This document shows, one piece after another, positions 1-20,107 of a stretch of DNA of 64,000 bases; the first letter of the stretch is position 1, and each line of letters begins with the position of its first letter. Position numbers and translations under genes: made by a program. Source of the DNA: Portunus trituberculatus (lineage: Eukaryota; Arthropoda; Malacostraca; Decapoda; Portunidae); contig NC_059301.1 of the NCBI RefSeq assembly GCF_017591435.1, positions 32,642,986 through 32,706,985 of the forward strand, written 5' to 3'. A model generated the notes under the pieces. That model searched no databases. It had not been told where the DNA came from and saw nothing but the letters and a program-made list of their open reading frames with translations.

Positions 1-1001
1 CCTCTTCAGTTGTGGAGGTAGTACAAAGTAGTATTGTCGCTGTTGTTTGCTGTATTGTTGGCCATGTGATTGACTGTGCTGCTGTTATTGTTGCTTTGGA
101 CTGCCACATGACTTGCTGTTGCTGCTGGTGTTGCTGGGGAGGCTGCCACATCCTGTGAAGCCTCTCGGGACACTGTGGGTTCCATGCATGGTGCTTCACT
201 GTGGTGGGGTTCGTTGTCTTTGTGCTGGCAAATGCACTCCTCTGTCAGTTGGGGCCCACTGCACACTCCACACCTGAGGGAGTGCACACATCTTACCTGA
301 AGGTGGTTGAACATCTGGTACTTACAGCACATGACAGGTTCGCCTTGATAGACGTGCAGTATATACGAGCCCCAGCAGCTCAGATCCAGCTTGGCGAGCG
401 GCGGCCCTTGAAGCTTAATCAGAACTTGCCTGGTGGGGATGTTGTCATGGGTTGTGCAGAGTCTCCTGGTGAACAGCACACTGGGGTGGCTCTCCACTGT
501 GACAAGAGAAGGTTGATGTGGTACCGTTGGAGCACCATCTTATCTCTCCTCAGACCTGCTCCCTTCCTCGGTGAGTTGCCTTAGGAGGGCCGTGAAGGCC
601 TCATCCTTGGGAGTGAGGACATATTCTACCTTGAGGTTGGGCCTCATTTCCATCCTCAGTTCCAGGTGCTCCACCTCCAGTGTTGTGATGGCTCAGTAAG
701 CAGACTCATGCTCTGCAAAGGAGCCCAGCTTGAACTTGGGCTGGGGGTGATTCTGGTGGCAGGTGGCATGTTCAGTCCTCCCCACCTGTATCCAGCCCTC
801 ATCCTGCAGCTCTGGCTCACTCTCATGTGGCCCTCCTCTCCCCCTGCTCAAGGAGAGGTTGATTGTTAAGGGCCTCTGCTCACACTCAATACCACTGTGC
901 CTTTCACTGTTGTGAGCCAACTCACTCACAAGGTTGCAGGCAGCCTTCTTGGGGTCAAGTGTTTCAGAGGAGGATAAGTCCAATGCTCGCTTCCCCTTCA
1001 C
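1..1001 (-). pseudogene. gag-like ORF1 of a Jockey/I-type non-LTR retrotransposon, decayed
   Basis: Read on the minus strand, two open blocks (about 1001-693 and 497-6) with an interrupted stretch between them resemble the nucleic-acid-binding ORF1 of arthropod LINEs. The N-terminal block is polar and rich in Ser and Glu. The C-terminal block carries a region (about 234-326) that looks like two retroviral-type zinc knuckles (CX2CX3HX4C). In the first knuckle Cys 2 is Gln, and in the second the His is Gln, so each has lost one zinc ligand. The tail is rich in Asn, Ala and Thr. The family role is RNA binding in the retrotransposition particle. The reverse transcriptase would lie to the left of position 1, outside the window. 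The frame breaks and lost ligands argue for a dead copy. The family assignment is inferred from the knuckle layout and general resemblance. Confidence 0.6.
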
Positions 1002-1692
1002 AGTTTTTTTAACTGGTGCCTAATGACTCCACAACACTGTTGGAGGCCATCATTCCCTCATGAAACACTTGGTCAGGCCCAGCACGTGGCCTGACCTGAA
1101 CACAGCGGGAGCAGAGGTCATGCACGTCCATGCTCACTGGAAGTCAGGTCATGGTGGTGGTGGTGGTGGTGAGCGCACACTGCATTCACACATGCTGCCT
1201 CTGTTACAGTCACATAGTAACAGTTGAAGTGGAAGGTTGTTGCACTCTTATGTGTGCACAGTATGTGCGTATTTATGTTTATTTGTTTGTCTGTAATGTA
1301 GTCTTGTTTATTTAATTAAGCATAGTAAAAAGATTTTTTCCATAGGATTTATAATTTGTTTTATACAAAATGAATTGTATGCTGTATGATTTACATCCAG
1401 TACATGTTACCAAATTTATATTTAAGATTCATTTTTGGGATTCTGCACTGAACTTTTCCCTTGTATACTAGATAATTATTGTTATCATGATGATGATCAT
1501 CATCATCATTAACACTGTTATTGTTAAGGCTTTCCATTTTCTGTAGGAGCAAGACAAAGTCAGGCTGCTGACTCTGTTTTGAAATTGGTGTAATATTAGC
1601 TTTAGGCCTCTTGGTGAACTATCTGGGTTTTATTTACATGATTTGTTATTTCAACATTCATGTTGAAGACAATGATTACATTACTTTTTCAG
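1002..1692. other. 5' flank or upstream intron of Psa, no gene seen
   Basis: AT-rich non-coding DNA. It holds a short GGT-type run near 1151-1170 and an ATC-type run near 1488-1509. A pyrimidine-rich tract ending in TTTTTCAG at 1692 looks like a splice acceptor, so an upstream non-coding or short leader exon probably exists further left. I could not identify it. Confidence 0.5.
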
Positions 1693-1834
1693 AGTCTTGT
1701 CGACCACTACCATGCCAGAGCCAAAGCCTTTTGAGCGCCTACCAGGCAACATTAAACCCCTCCACTACAACATCACTCTGCAGCCCAACCTTGTCAAGTG
1801 TGTATTTCATGGCTCAGAGGAGATTGACATCGAG
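1693..1834 (+). CDS. Psa: Psa exon A: start codon and first 41 residues
   Basis: An acceptor (TTTTTCAG ending at 1692) precedes 19 nt of leader, then ATG at 1712. The 41 codons contain the PFERLP block typical of the start of puromycin-sensitive aminopeptidases, followed by PLHYNITLQPNL, the first strands of the N-terminal beta domain, and end at Glu before the donor GTAAGA at 1835 (phase 0). No signal peptide or membrane anchor is present, which fits a cytosolic enzyme. An upstream in-frame TTG at 1697 is not needed. Mammalian forms can carry a longer leader before the equivalent Met, so an additional upstream coding exon cannot be excluded. Confidence 0.88.
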
Positions 1835-2304
1835 GTAAGACTTATCATAGTGTGCAGAGAAGTGTATAGTTGGTTTTACTTTGTTTTGAAAAGTTCTGTT
1901 TATAATAAAGAATATGAAGCATGTTTTGTAGCAAAGGATATTTATAAGAATGGAGATTGAAATACTTGTGTACAATCAAGTAGATACATCTTATCTGGTT
2001 CTTACTTACTTGGGGGAACCCATTCATGGCTACCATGCCAGCCCTATCAAAAGAACACCAAAAGTGTATACATCTGATGTTATTGGCTAGAAAATGTGCT
2101 ATAAGCTCAAGACAAAAAAAAAAGTATTTATGTGCAAGTTCTATTGTTAAGATGTTTGATGTGTAAGAAACCAAATACAAATAAGAACCTTCTCATATAT
2201 GCTTTCATTCCTTTCACTGTCCATCCAATGTACATCATACCTTACAACTTGTGTGTTACTGATGAAAGCTTTGTATTGTATATTAAGTGTTTCTCCTCTT
2301 ACAG

Positions 2305-2546
2305 ATTAAGGAAGCTACAAAGCAAGTCAAGTTCAATACATTGGATTTGACCTTACGTGATATAAAGATAAGGCTTCCATCAGGAGAAGACCTTGTTCCA
2401 GCATCAACTGAGATTTCTACAGCTAATGAGATGGTTATTCTTACCTTTGATGAAACTTTACCCATTGGAACTGCCAAGTTAAGTCTGTCTTTTGATGGAG
2501 AGCTAAATGACAAGATGAAAGGAATGTACAGAAGCAAATATACCTC
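2305..2546 (+). CDS. Psa: Psa exon B: N-terminal beta-domain residues 42-122
   Basis: The acceptor CTCTTACAG ends at 2304 and the donor GTAAGT starts at 2547. The 242-nt exon begins in phase 0 and ends after two bases of a codon. It encodes IKEATKQVKFNTLDL near its start and the highly conserved GELNDKMKGMYRSKYT block at its end, which is diagnostic for this aminopeptidase class. The next exon must supply one base, and both candidate third exons do so, giving a Ser codon in each case. Confidence 0.92.
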
Positions 2547-3607
2547 GTAAGTATTGTTCTTGAACTATATTCAATATTTTGAAGTGCATTTGTAGCTTCT
2601 GATTATTTTTCTTGCAGTGTTGCTTATAGTTCTTTGTGATTGTTTGATTTTTTAATTTTTTTATTGAGTTATTTCCATGTGTCTCATCCTCTATTAATTC
2701 ACATAATTTATCTTACTGTGTGCTGATGTCATTAATCTTTCAATAACTAAAGGGTGACTAATATTTTAATTTCCCAACAGTTAAGAATAAAAACTTCAGA
2801 ATTTATCATGTCAGAAATTGACTGTTCTATACCTGTATTTTTTTATTTTTTTTATTTATTTATTTATTTATTTATTTATTTTTTATTTTTTTTTTTTTTA
2901 TATATCTATACATGACTTCTTTTCCTTAGAATCTCTCAAGAGAATGGCTGTGATAAAATCCATTATTTTTTCTCCTTGCTTTCCCTCTAACAATCTCCAT
3001 CCCTCTCCTTATTCCTTACCTTTACGTACATGCTGACTGGACAACGAAGATAACCAATAATCACTCTGGTCTTGGCAATCATCTTGGATGTGTGTTTACT
3101 TTGATTATCATGTTAAGCATCCAATACCAAGTGTTGGTTTTCTCTTGGCCCATTTACCTGACCCTTTGATCAATTTCTCATGGTTTCTATTATGCTCAAA
3201 AGGCAGTGGATGACTCATTGCACTTAATTTTGTCCTTCTTCTTTACTGGAGATCATCATCTTTCAGCTATCATATCATAATCATATGTATATGTATCTGT
3301 TCTGCATTAATACTCATTAATGTGGTCTACCAAGTCAACCTCTAACAGTCAGTAATTGACTTTCTACATACTCTCCCCACTGAAAAGAATTTTTTTAATT
3401 AATGTACTAATAGAACATTAATATTTTTTTGTTTTGGTTCAGTAAGCGTAAAGGTTTTCAAAATCAAACAAATCAGCAATAATTCTTTTGATATAGCTAA
3501 ACTACTTGAGTGTTGCGCTTGACTTCTTCAGCCACTCCATATGTCATTTTATCATCTTTATAGTTAGAGTTCACTGTAAACAAAATTCCTGATTACAAAT
3601 TGTAAGA
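2547..3607. other. Psa intron, T-rich tract, no gene
   Basis: Intronic AT-rich sequence with a TTTA-type and poly-T tract at about 2838-2900. No open frame with family resemblance was seen on either strand. The short Phe/Ile/Leu-rich translation over the tract is low complexity. Confidence 0.6.
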
Positions 3608-4134
3608 CAGTGAACCCTGGCTCCTCGAATGCAATGCGTTCCAGAAAGCAGTTCCAGGACCAAACTGATCAAGATCCAAAACTGTTTTCCCCCAAGAAAA
3701 TATTATAGATAATTTTAATCTGTTCCAAGACCTCGTACTCTCACAAAAGTAAATAAAAACAGAACTAAAATCGATACGATTTATCTTTTGGTGGCGAGTT
3801 TTATAGTGTACGTGGTGGCAAAAGAGTTGCATAGTAATTGCATAGATATACAGGCACAACAGACCTCGCAATCCCAGCTATTGTTGACTCCAGTCTTTGC
3901 TTAGACACTAAAAAAGATCCTTTGGCAACATCAATTACTTTGATAATATCCTTGTATTTGATCATGGGACTAATGGGTGACTTAGCCACAGTGACTTTGC
4001 CTGACCAAGACAAACAGAGAAGCACAACTGATGCTTCTCAACTTCTGTTGGCTGCTCAAGGTCTAGTTTTGGTAATATAATTTATTTAATTTTTTGGTCA
4101 GAGTTTGTATTGTACAAGGTCCAGCAGTTCACTG
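3608..4134. mobile_element. Tigger/pogo-like MITE, family T8
   Basis: The left end reads CAGTGAACCCTGGCTCCTCG and the right end, reverse-complemented, reads CAGTGAACTGCTGGACCTTG, so the two share an imperfect inverted terminus starting with CAG, as in pogo/Tigger elements. TA follows the right end; the left flank is GA rather than TA. No transposase is visible in the 527 bp. Confidence 0.5.
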
Positions 4135-4457
4135 TACTGTGTTTTTACCTATGATGTGGTGGAGCTAAGTAACACTAAGTATGCAACCTTCACTGTCCAT
4201 AGGCTTGAGTACATGCTAAGTTAGTTAGCTGGAGTTGTGTGCATGTTGAGGTGGTAGAAGTTTAGAGAGTCAACTGAGGTGTTACTTGAGTGGTTGGTGG
4301 AACACACTTCCTATGTTACTTGATTGGGAGAGGAAATAGGCCTGATATGGCTATCCTGTGTTCATGCTTATATGCACTTGACAGATGGGTTAGAATCCTT
4401 CTCAACCTATGGATCATTGCTAGATATCCTATTCTTTGGAATTATCTAATTTAAGTT
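4135..4457. other. Intronic spacer, nothing recognised
   Basis: AT-rich sequence between two transposon fragments. No open frame or repeat was recognised. Confidence 0.5.
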
Positions 4458-4920
4458 ATTAGTTTTCTGGCTTCTCTCGTGTCTGTGAATAATACCCAGC
4501 TTCACTTCGAGAGTAAGAGACTTCCTGATTTTCTTAGGAATGCTAGGCCACATTGCAGGGCGTTTTGGTGGTAAGTTAAGCTAGGGAAGACGAGCTGCTG
4601 CTGACGCTGTTATGTTTTGACTGGGGAGTGAGTGGTGCGCGTGTTGTCCACGAGAGGCTTGATCTTGATTTTGATCTTTATTCTACAGGTGTCTCAGGAT
4701 TTCTCCTGAGGCAGGCCTTAGTACCAGCAGCTACTGGTGTATTCAAAAGCCTGTCAGTTTGCGTGATACGGCGGTGCTTTTAAACTTGGAAAAAAATTAC
4801 CTGGATAAAACTTAGTTAAAGCGAGTTTTGTGTTCGTTAAACGAGCAGATGGTAGTAAAATTAAACCTTCGTTGTAGCGAAATTTTGTTGTGTGAACCTT
4901 CGTTAAACGGGGGTTGCCTG
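4458..4920 (-). mobile_element. Tigger-like family T1, truncated copy, head-to-head with the next copy
   Basis: This is the reverse complement of the first ~460 bp of family T1. It ends in GGGGGTTGCCTG at 4920, then TATATA, then the mirrored terminus CAGGCAACCC from 4927. The left break falls inside the internal DNA-binding ORF region. With the next copy it forms a long imperfect palindrome centred near 4923. Confidence 0.8.
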
Positions 4921-4926
4921 TATATA

Positions 4927-6990
<2,064 letters not shown>

Positions 6991-7131
6991 CATGTGTTTT
7001 CTTATCAATTTGGGTTATGTACATGTTTTTTCTCAATTTATAAGGGGCTGGAAGAGGAAATTCCGCGTATCCAGATATTTTGCGTATCCGCCAGGGCCTT
7101 GGCTGCTGTAATCCAGATACGCGAGCAATTA

Positions 7132-7134
<3 letters not shown>
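6991..7134. mobile_element. Right end of a Tigger-like element, family T2
   Basis: The segment ends GCGAGCAATTACTG and is followed immediately by (TA)n. Reverse-complemented it starts CAGTAATTGCTCGCGTATCT, a CAG-type terminus, with GCGTATC motifs repeated internally. I could not find the left terminus, so only the right end is called. Confidence 0.5.

Positions 7135-7199
<65 letters not shown>
7135..7199. repeat. (TA)n microsatellite between families T2 and T3
   Basis: About 60 bp of TA repeats filling the whole gap between two CAG-type termini. Confidence 0.95.
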
Positions 7200-7447
7200 C
7201 ACTTAATCCTCGGCTATCGCGCCCAATTGGGGCCGAAATAGCCGTGTCATAGCCGAAAATGCGATAGCCGAATTAATCTTGGCGGGAAGGTAGTTTTGGC
7301 CAATGAGCACTCAGATTTCCCATAACGTCATGGCTGGGCGCGCGATAGCAAGCATCTGAGGTCGCGATAATGAAATTTTAGCAGCTTTTCATGGGTGCGC
7401 GATAGCAATAAAAGGCGATAGCTGAAGTCGCAATAGCCGAGGCTTGA

Positions 7448-7450
<3 letters not shown>
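7200..7450. mobile_element. Short Tigger-like MITE, family T3
   Basis: The 251-bp element starts CACTTAATCCTCGGCTATCG. The right end, reverse-complemented, starts CAGTCAAGCCTCGGCTATTG. The motif GCGATAGC and its complement recur inside. TA precedes the left end, TGTATA follows the right end, and both sides lead into (TA)n. No coding capacity. Confidence 0.75.
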
Positions 7451-7518
<68 letters not shown>

Positions 7519-7546
7519 CATACATACATACATACATACATACATA
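7451..7546. repeat. (TA)n followed by (TACA)n between T3 and T4
   Basis: About 60 bp of TA repeats, then about 32 bp of CATA tetranucleotide repeats, joining two Tigger-like elements. Confidence 0.95.
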
Positions 7547-8797
7547 GTGGTGCCTCGAGATATGAAATTAATTCGTTCTGGAGTGGTTTTCGTATCATGA
7601 TTTTTTCGTATAATGAGTCGCGTTTTACATGTAAATTGCCGAATTCATTCCAAACTCTACGAAAACACATAAAATTTTATAATAAGTGTAAAACCAGAAT
7701 GAAATAAGAGCCAAATACATTTGAATCATTCAATATACCTAACCTAACTGTTACTACCTGTAAATGAAGTAGATAATAGAACATAATGCAATAATAATAA
7801 ATGAAAAATGTTAATACGAAAATTATACGAAAATGTGGAACCTTGCCTTTCGAGTGAGGTGATGTCCAAAAGCAAAAGTGGCGGCAGAGGAGGGGGGCAA
7901 GTGGCAGAAAATATAGAAAATGGCAGAAAACATTAGCACTTAACTTTATGAAACACTTAAAATTATTATTATTAGCTGTTACAAATATTTCCAATACCAT
8001 AATCCTTCCTGCAGCCTACTGTGCATGTGGAGAAAATGGCCTGCTCCCTCATCTCATAGCAACACACACGTACGTACATACACATGAACACACACACATG
8101 CCAGTTGCCTTTATACTTTTATTAATAGAACGTCCAAATGGCTTACTCGTTCAAGCAAGAGTCAAAACTCCACTTGTGAATTATATTCACATTGATAAAG
8201 CCTGTGAAGCACGATTGCAAAATAAAATAATTACGAACTGCAGCACTGATGCATTCAGTTTTGGCGATCGGACAAGTGATTCCGTAATGTAAACAATACG
8301 TCCAATACATGCTGTCGCCTGCCACTAAAACAAGAAGAAATGGACTGTTTCGCTGTGTATACGTATTTACCTATGGTGTTTTTATTTACATAGTTTTAAA
8401 TTTGTGGTGAGTGCTCCAGCAAATTTGTAATGAGTGGTGAAACAATAGTGTCTTGCAGACTCCTTGCTTCTGATGTTTTTGTGTTCAGTGGTCGGGTATA
8501 TGGTGAATGTGTTCTTGTATGAGAATGACTTTTTTTCTTGAAATTTCTTTCAAATATTAGGGTGCGTTTTCCAAGATGCAGTGTCTTGCAAGCCATACAA
8601 TACAGTATTATTATTTTTTTTTTTCAGTTTCTAAATGGCGAGAATTTTAAATTTTTCTGCATGCAGGAATTTCAAGTTTTGTTTTGTATCTTTCATATGC
8701 TGAATAATTTTTCGTAATAAGAAGCGAAAAAATCTTCACATATCATTTCATAAAATGAAATTTTCGTATAAAGAAGCTTTCATATCTAGAGGTACCA

Positions 8798-8800
<3 letters not shown>
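7547..8800. mobile_element. Tigger-like MITE, family T4
   Basis: The left end reads GTGGTGCCTCGAGATATGAA. The right end, reverse-complemented, reads CAGTGGTACCTCTAGATATG, so inverted termini of at least 20 bp are clear. The first bases of the left end are altered. Motifs of the TTCGTAT type recur near both ends, giving longer sub-terminal complementarity. The ~1.25 kb shows no transposase. Confidence 0.75.
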
Positions 8801-8862
<62 letters not shown>

Positions 8863-8868
8863 CATGTA
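8801..8868. repeat. (TA)n microsatellite between T4 and T5
   Basis: About 55 bp of TA repeats start directly at the right terminus of T4, followed by a short TTTATACATGTA stretch before the next CAG terminus. Confidence 0.95.
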
Positions 8869-11661
<2,793 letters not shown>

Positions 11662-12139
11662 TATATATATACAGGCAACTCCCGTTTAACGAAGGGGTTA
11701 CGTTCCTAAAAAACATTTTGTTAAGCGAAACTTCGTTAAGCGAACCGATTATAACAAGTTTAACCCCTGATTTGAACTTCCTTTGAGAGGAAGCAAAGCG
11801 AGAGTGCATCATAGTACAGTAAAAGGTTTAATGAAAGTAAAAATTATTAAGTTAAACATTTAGGTAGTTTAATTTAAGTCATTATAATGTACACTAATGT
11901 ATGTTTGTATGTAACTTTATAATGTTGATGATCTTAACTTTATGAAGGGAGGGAGAGTGAAACGGGAAATACACTAACCGGCAACCTGTGGAATGTAAAC
12001 AAAGTGCGCATCGTGGTACCGCATACAAAACTTATGTACGACATTTCCACAAGGCTTTCCATTTTATCCATTGTAGAGTCATGAGTTCAGGTGGTTCTTT
12101 TAGCTTGCAAGGAAGATACGGTCTCACCAGCCTTCTTAA

Positions 12140-13115
<976 letters not shown>

Positions 13116-13620
13116 TTAATAGAGTCTGCTGACTTGAAAATAGTAGACAGTAGATGGAGTCAAGATGGTGGCAAGCAATGTTATTAGTTTTTCTGGCCTC
13201 TCTCTTGTCTGTGAATAATACCCAGCTTCCCTTCGAGAGTAAGACACTTCCTGGTCTTCTTAGGAACGTTAGGCCACATTGCAGGGCGTTTTGGTGGTAA
13301 GTTGAACTAAGGAAGATGAGCTGCTGGTGTCGCTGTTATGTTTTGACTGGGGAGTGAGTAGTGCGCACGATCTTGATCTTGATGCTACAGATGACGCAGA
13401 ATTTCTTCTGAGTCAGGCCTTTGTATCGGCAGCGCCTTTGTTGTCCATGAGAGGCTTGATCTTGATCTTTATTCTGCAGGTGTCTCAGGATTTCTCCTGA
13501 GGCAGGCCTTAGTACCAGCAGCTCCTGATGTATTCAAAAGCCTGTCAGCTTGCATGACACGGTGGGGCTTTCAAATTTGGAAAAAATTACCTGGATAAAA
13601 CTTCATTAAAGCGAGTTTGG

Positions 13621-16173
13621 TGGTGATTCCCAACCTTTACACCTTGGAGGAACCCTGTAATAATTTTTCATATTCCAAGGAACCCCTATATATAGTATTC
13701 TAATTTATATATTATTTTTACGAAAAGTACTTGAGCAATATAATTCATATAAAATCTAATATTACATCAAATGAGAGTTCACACTAATAAGTCAGTAATG
13801 TTATGACTTACCTTCAGTGTGACACTTGGGCTTGTTTCTCTCTGCGTATCTGTGAAATTCTTGGCCGAATTTTGACAGACACACGCGCAGTTCTTCCTCG
13901 ACAGACAGAAGACGATTTCTTGATTTGCTTTTAATGATGGTCAGGCATGAGAATGCTTGTTCACAGAGGTAAGAAGTTGAAAACTGGAGTAAAACATTCA
14001 GTGCTTTTACTGAGATGACAGGGTACTCTCGCTTTGCTGAAATCCAAAACTTGTCAAGTAGTACTTCATTAAATTTCATTTTCAAGGTTCGATCGCACTG
14101 TAATTCACTCAGTTCTTCTTCTTCTTGCAGACTAAGTAGGTTTTCTGTACTTGGTGAGAACTCAGTGAAGGGGTTTCTCACCCAGTCATACATATCTGAT
14201 GACAAGGAGGAAATACTTATGAAGCTTTTCTGACAGTGATCCCAAATGACTTGTAATTAATGGGATGACATATTCATATTTAGTCTGAGTTTGAACTTGA
14301 AGTAGGAGTGGAAACATTTCGACGTTTCCTCTTGAAAGGTGCTTTTTCCAAACAGAGAGTTTATTCTTAAATGCAAGAAGTTTGTCTGTGGAAGTCAGAA
14401 TGTTTTCCTTTGCACCCTGCATGCTGGTGTTCAAGTTATTTAAATGCTGATAAATATCTGCTAAATATGCTAATTTCATTTGCCAGTTTGTAGATTCAAG
14501 ACACTCACAGAAACTGGCTTTATTATTCTCTTTGAAGAAAAGCAGCAGTTCCTGTCGCAGCTCAAATACCCTTGACAAAACTTTACCTCTCGATAGCCAT
14601 CGAGCCTCTGTGTGCAGGAGAAGCGTCACGTGGTCTTTTTGCATGTTTTCACACAACCTTGCAAACATGCGAGACTTCAGAGGGCGCTGCTTTATAAAGT
14701 TGACCATGTTCACAGTTATATCAAGAACTTGTTTTAAATCATTCCCAATACTTTTGAAACCAGAACTTCTCGGTGGAGAAAACAGTGAGTTGTTATGACT
14801 TCAGAGTTTTTTTCTTTCACGCGTGATACAAAGCCTTGTACTGAACCAATCATTGAGGGAGCACCATCAGTGCAGATTCCAACGCACTGGTTCCATGACA
14901 AATTATAAGATTCCAGGTAAGAAGACAAGATGTTGAAAATGTCGTGGCCTTTGGTAGTTTCTGGCAGTTCTTTACAGCATAAAAATTTTCCATTATTTCA
15001 CCTTCATTTTCAAATCGTACAAATGCCAGCAGCTGAGCTTTACCAGTTATATCAGTTGTCTCATCTACTTGGAGAGCAAAGTTGTTATTCTGCAGTATTT
15101 CTGACAAAATACCAGAAATATTGTTGGACAGGTCATCCACACGCCTACTAATTGTATTATCAGAAACAGGAACCTTGCTTACTTCACATTCAGCTTCTTC
15201 ACCTAGCATTGTTCTCACAATTATTTTACAAGCAGGCATTATTAGACTTTCTGCGATAGTGTGACTTTTCATTTTCTTGGCAACTAGCTCAGCCACTAAA
15301 TAGCTTGCTTCTTGGGCCTTATCACTGATGGTTACCTTCCTTTCAAAAACTTTTCTTTGTTTCTGCTGTGAATCCAAGAGTCTTCGAAAATAATCCACGG
15401 TTTTGTTTGACAAGTGGCTGTGATTAGTACTGAAGTGTCGCTTTAACTTGGCTGGGACCATAGCTGTGTTAGCGAGCTTTTTTTCCACAAACAATACACA
15501 AGGGAAGTGGACACTTTTCTTCTCCAGTCCATGTAAAGCCAATGGCCAGGTAACTGTCATTGTAAAGGCGATTTTTTTTTAACATCGCTCACTTTTCCTT
15601 TACTCGTACTTGGCTGTGGTATTTGTGACTCATCGTCACTGTCCTCCTCTCCACTGCCATGCTTTCTTTTCAAATATTTCAACATGCCGCAGTCTTCTAA
15701 ATCAGTATCAAACTAATATTAACTGGTGAGATTAATTAACACAACGTTTCACTCGGTTGCGCTGCTCAAAACTGACTGAAGGAAGAGGTGTGAACGGCTG
15801 GGCTGGGGGTCGTGACACGTATGATACTCGTGCGGGTTGCGTCACCCTCCTACCCGACCCGTCACCAAACTAGCGGAGTAGGAATGAAGGCGTATCCGCA
15901 CCGGTAATAACACTTTTTTTTTTTTTTCCCCTTAATTCTATGCATAGCATTTGCTCTCATTACTAGTATATACATTGTACTGACTGACACGCATGAGTAT
16001 GTTGGTGTCTGGAGAGTGTTTGTGACGTGTTGTTGAGTAGGAGTTACGAATTATGAATTAAGATCACTGTCATATTGTAATAGCACATAATTATTTTACG
16101 GTTTCTCGTGGAACCCCTGGTGATGGTCGGCGGAACCCCAGGGTTCCGCGGAACCCCGGTTGGGAATCACTGC
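13621..16173 (-). mobile_element. hAT element with ZBED5-like transposase
   Basis: The left end reads TGGTGATTCCCAACC and the right end, reverse-complemented, CAGTGATTCCCAACC, a typical hAT (Charlie/Buster-like) terminus. The transposase pseudogene lies inside on the minus strand. No convincing 8-bp target duplication is visible. The left flank belongs to family T1 and the right flank to family T5, so the two sides are not from one pre-insertion site. A deletion or recombination after insertion is inferred. Confidence 0.75.
13801..15684 (-). pseudogene. hAT transposase pseudogene, ZBED5/SCAND3-like
   Basis: Reading down from an ATG at 15684, the minus strand encodes an acidic start (MLKYLKRKHGSGEEDSDDES). 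A BED-like region follows (CVLF, then AMVPAKLKRHFSTNH), then a DUF4371-like core (VSDNTISRRVDDL, LQVDETTDITGKAQLLAFV), the CVGICTDGAPSMIG and THCFLHRE blocks, LLHTEARWLSRGKVLSRV, and a C-terminal hAT dimerisation motif (LLQFSTSYLCEQAFSCL). The pieces lie in different frames: breaks fall near 15560, 14930, 14730 and 14200, the first in a T run. The family catalyses cut-and-paste transposition in the nucleus, and related host proteins are domesticated. Here the frame breaks indicate a dead copy unless they are assembly errors. Confidence 0.8.
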
Positions 16174-16177
16174 ACTA

Positions 16178-17269
<1,092 letters not shown>

Positions 17270-18223
17270 CAGGCCGTTTAAAGAAGGTTCACACAACGAA
17301 ATTTTGCTACAATGAAGGTTTTATTTTACTACCATCTGCTCATTTAACAAACACCAAACTCGCTTTAAAGAAGTTTTATCCAGGTAATTTTTTCCAAATT
17401 TAAAAGCCAAACCGTATCATGCAAGCTGACAGGCTTTTGAATACACCAGGAGCTGCTGGTACTAAGGCCTGCCTCAGGAAAAATCCTGAGACACCTGTAG
17501 AATAAAGATCAAGATCGAGATCAAGCCTCTCGTGGACAACACGCACACCACTCGCTCCCCAGTCAAAACATAACAGCGTCAGCAGCAGGTCGTCTTCCCT
17601 AGCTCAACTTACCACCAAAATGCCCTGCAATGTGGCCTTGCATTCCTGAGAAGACCAGGAAGTCTCTTACTCTCGAAGTGAAGCTGGATATTATTCACAG
17701 ACACAAGAGAGGCCAGAAAACTAATAACATTGCTCGCCACCATCTTGACTCCATCTACTGTCTACTATTTTCATGTCAGCAGACTCTATTGAGAAGGATG
17801 GTGAGACCGTATCTTCCTTGCAAGCTAAAAGGACCACCTGAACTCGTGACTTGACAATGGATAAAATGGAAAGCCTTGTGGAAATATGGTACATCAGTTT
17901 TGTACGCAGTACAATGATGCGCACTTTGTTTACATTCCACAGGTTGCCGGTTAGTGTCTTTCCCATTTCACTCTTCCTTCCTTCATAAAGTTAAGATACA
18001 TTAGTGTACATTATAATGACTTAAATTAAACTACCTAAATGTTTAACTTCATAATTTTTTCTTTCATTAAACCTTTTACTGTACTATGATGCACTCTCAC
18101 TTTGCTTACTCTCAATGGAAGGTCAAATCAGGGGTTAAACATGTTATAATCGGTTCGCTTAATGAAGTTGCGCTTAACTAAGTGTTTTTTAGGAATGTAA
18201 CCCCTTCGTTAAGCAGGGGTTGC

Positions 18224-18226
<3 letters not shown>
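17270..18226 (+). mobile_element. Tigger-like family T1, nearly complete copy
   Basis: The left terminus is shortened (CAGGCCGTTTAAAGAAGG, missing several bases of the family end). The right terminus is GCAGGGGTTGCCTG followed by (TA)n. The internal psq-type region (about 17605-17790) reads KTRKSLTLEVKLDIIHRHKR. The equivalent of the TTAA site that is split in two sister copies reads TTGA here and is not interrupted. Confidence 0.85.

Positions 18227-18290
<64 letters not shown>
18227..18290. repeat. (TA)n microsatellite abutting T1
   Basis: 64 bp of TA repeats starting exactly at the right terminus of the T1 copy. Confidence 0.97.
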
Positions 18291-19529
<1,239 letters not shown>

Positions 19530-19921
19530 CTATGATGGTTGTTCCTTTTCATTTAGTGTAGTGAGACCACTCCATTTCATTATGATCTTTACCAAATTAC
19601 AAAAACACAATTATTGTCATCTGGGCGCATTGATACTGATCTTGGTACAGGCAACCCCCGCTTAACGAAGGTTCACACAATGAAATTTCGCTACAACGAA
19701 GGTTTCCTTTTGCTACCATCTGCTCGTTTAACGAACACCAAACTCGCTTTAACGAAATTCTATCCAGGTAATTTTTTCCAAGTTTGAAAGCCCCGCCGTA
19801 TCACGCAAGCTGACAGGCTTTTGAATACTCCAGCGCCTCTCATGGACAAAACACGCACCACTCATTCCCTTAGTTCAAAACAATAACAGTGTCAGCAGCA
19901 GTTCGTCGTCTCTCGCTCTAT

Positions 19922-20107
19922 ATGCCACCAAAACCCCCTGCAATGTCGCGTAGCATTGCTAAGAAGACCAGGAGGTCTCTTACTCTCAAAGTGAAGCTGG
20001 ATATTATTCACAGACACGAGAGAGGTGAGAAAACTAATAGCATTGTTCGCCACCATGGCTTGACTCCATCTACTGTCTACCATTTTCAAGTCAGCAGACT
20101 CTATTAA
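19922..20107 (+). CDS. psq/CENP-B-type DNA-binding ORF of family T1, 61 residues
   Basis: The ATG at 19922 opens a 61-residue frame: MPPKPPAMSRSIAKKTRR, then SLTLKVKLDIIHRHERG, then HHGLTPSTVYHFQ. This matches the first helix-turn-helix of pogo/Tigger transposases, which binds the element termini. It ends at TAA, which is also the TTAA where the nested insert begins. The second DNA-binding half and the DDE catalytic domain are absent, so at most a stand-alone DNA-binding peptide could be made. The same region exists in the other T1 copies with frame changes. Confidence 0.55.
   Translation: MPPKPPAMSRSIAKKTRRSLTLKVKLDIIHRHERGEKTNSIVRHHGLTPSTVYHFQVSRLY

Noticed and set aside
201..869. Plus-strand open frames at 201-584 and 666-869
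   Set aside because: They lie opposite the minus-strand gag-like ORF1 and show no family resemblance.
2818..3036. A Phe/Tyr/Ile-rich hydrophobic protein at 2818-3036
   Set aside because: It translates a TTTA/poly-T tract and has no homologous block.
13801..15684. A domesticated, functional ZBED5-like host gene
   Set aside because: The reading frame is broken at four places and typical hAT termini flank it, so a dead transposon is simpler. It would be reconsidered if the breaks proved to be sequencing errors.
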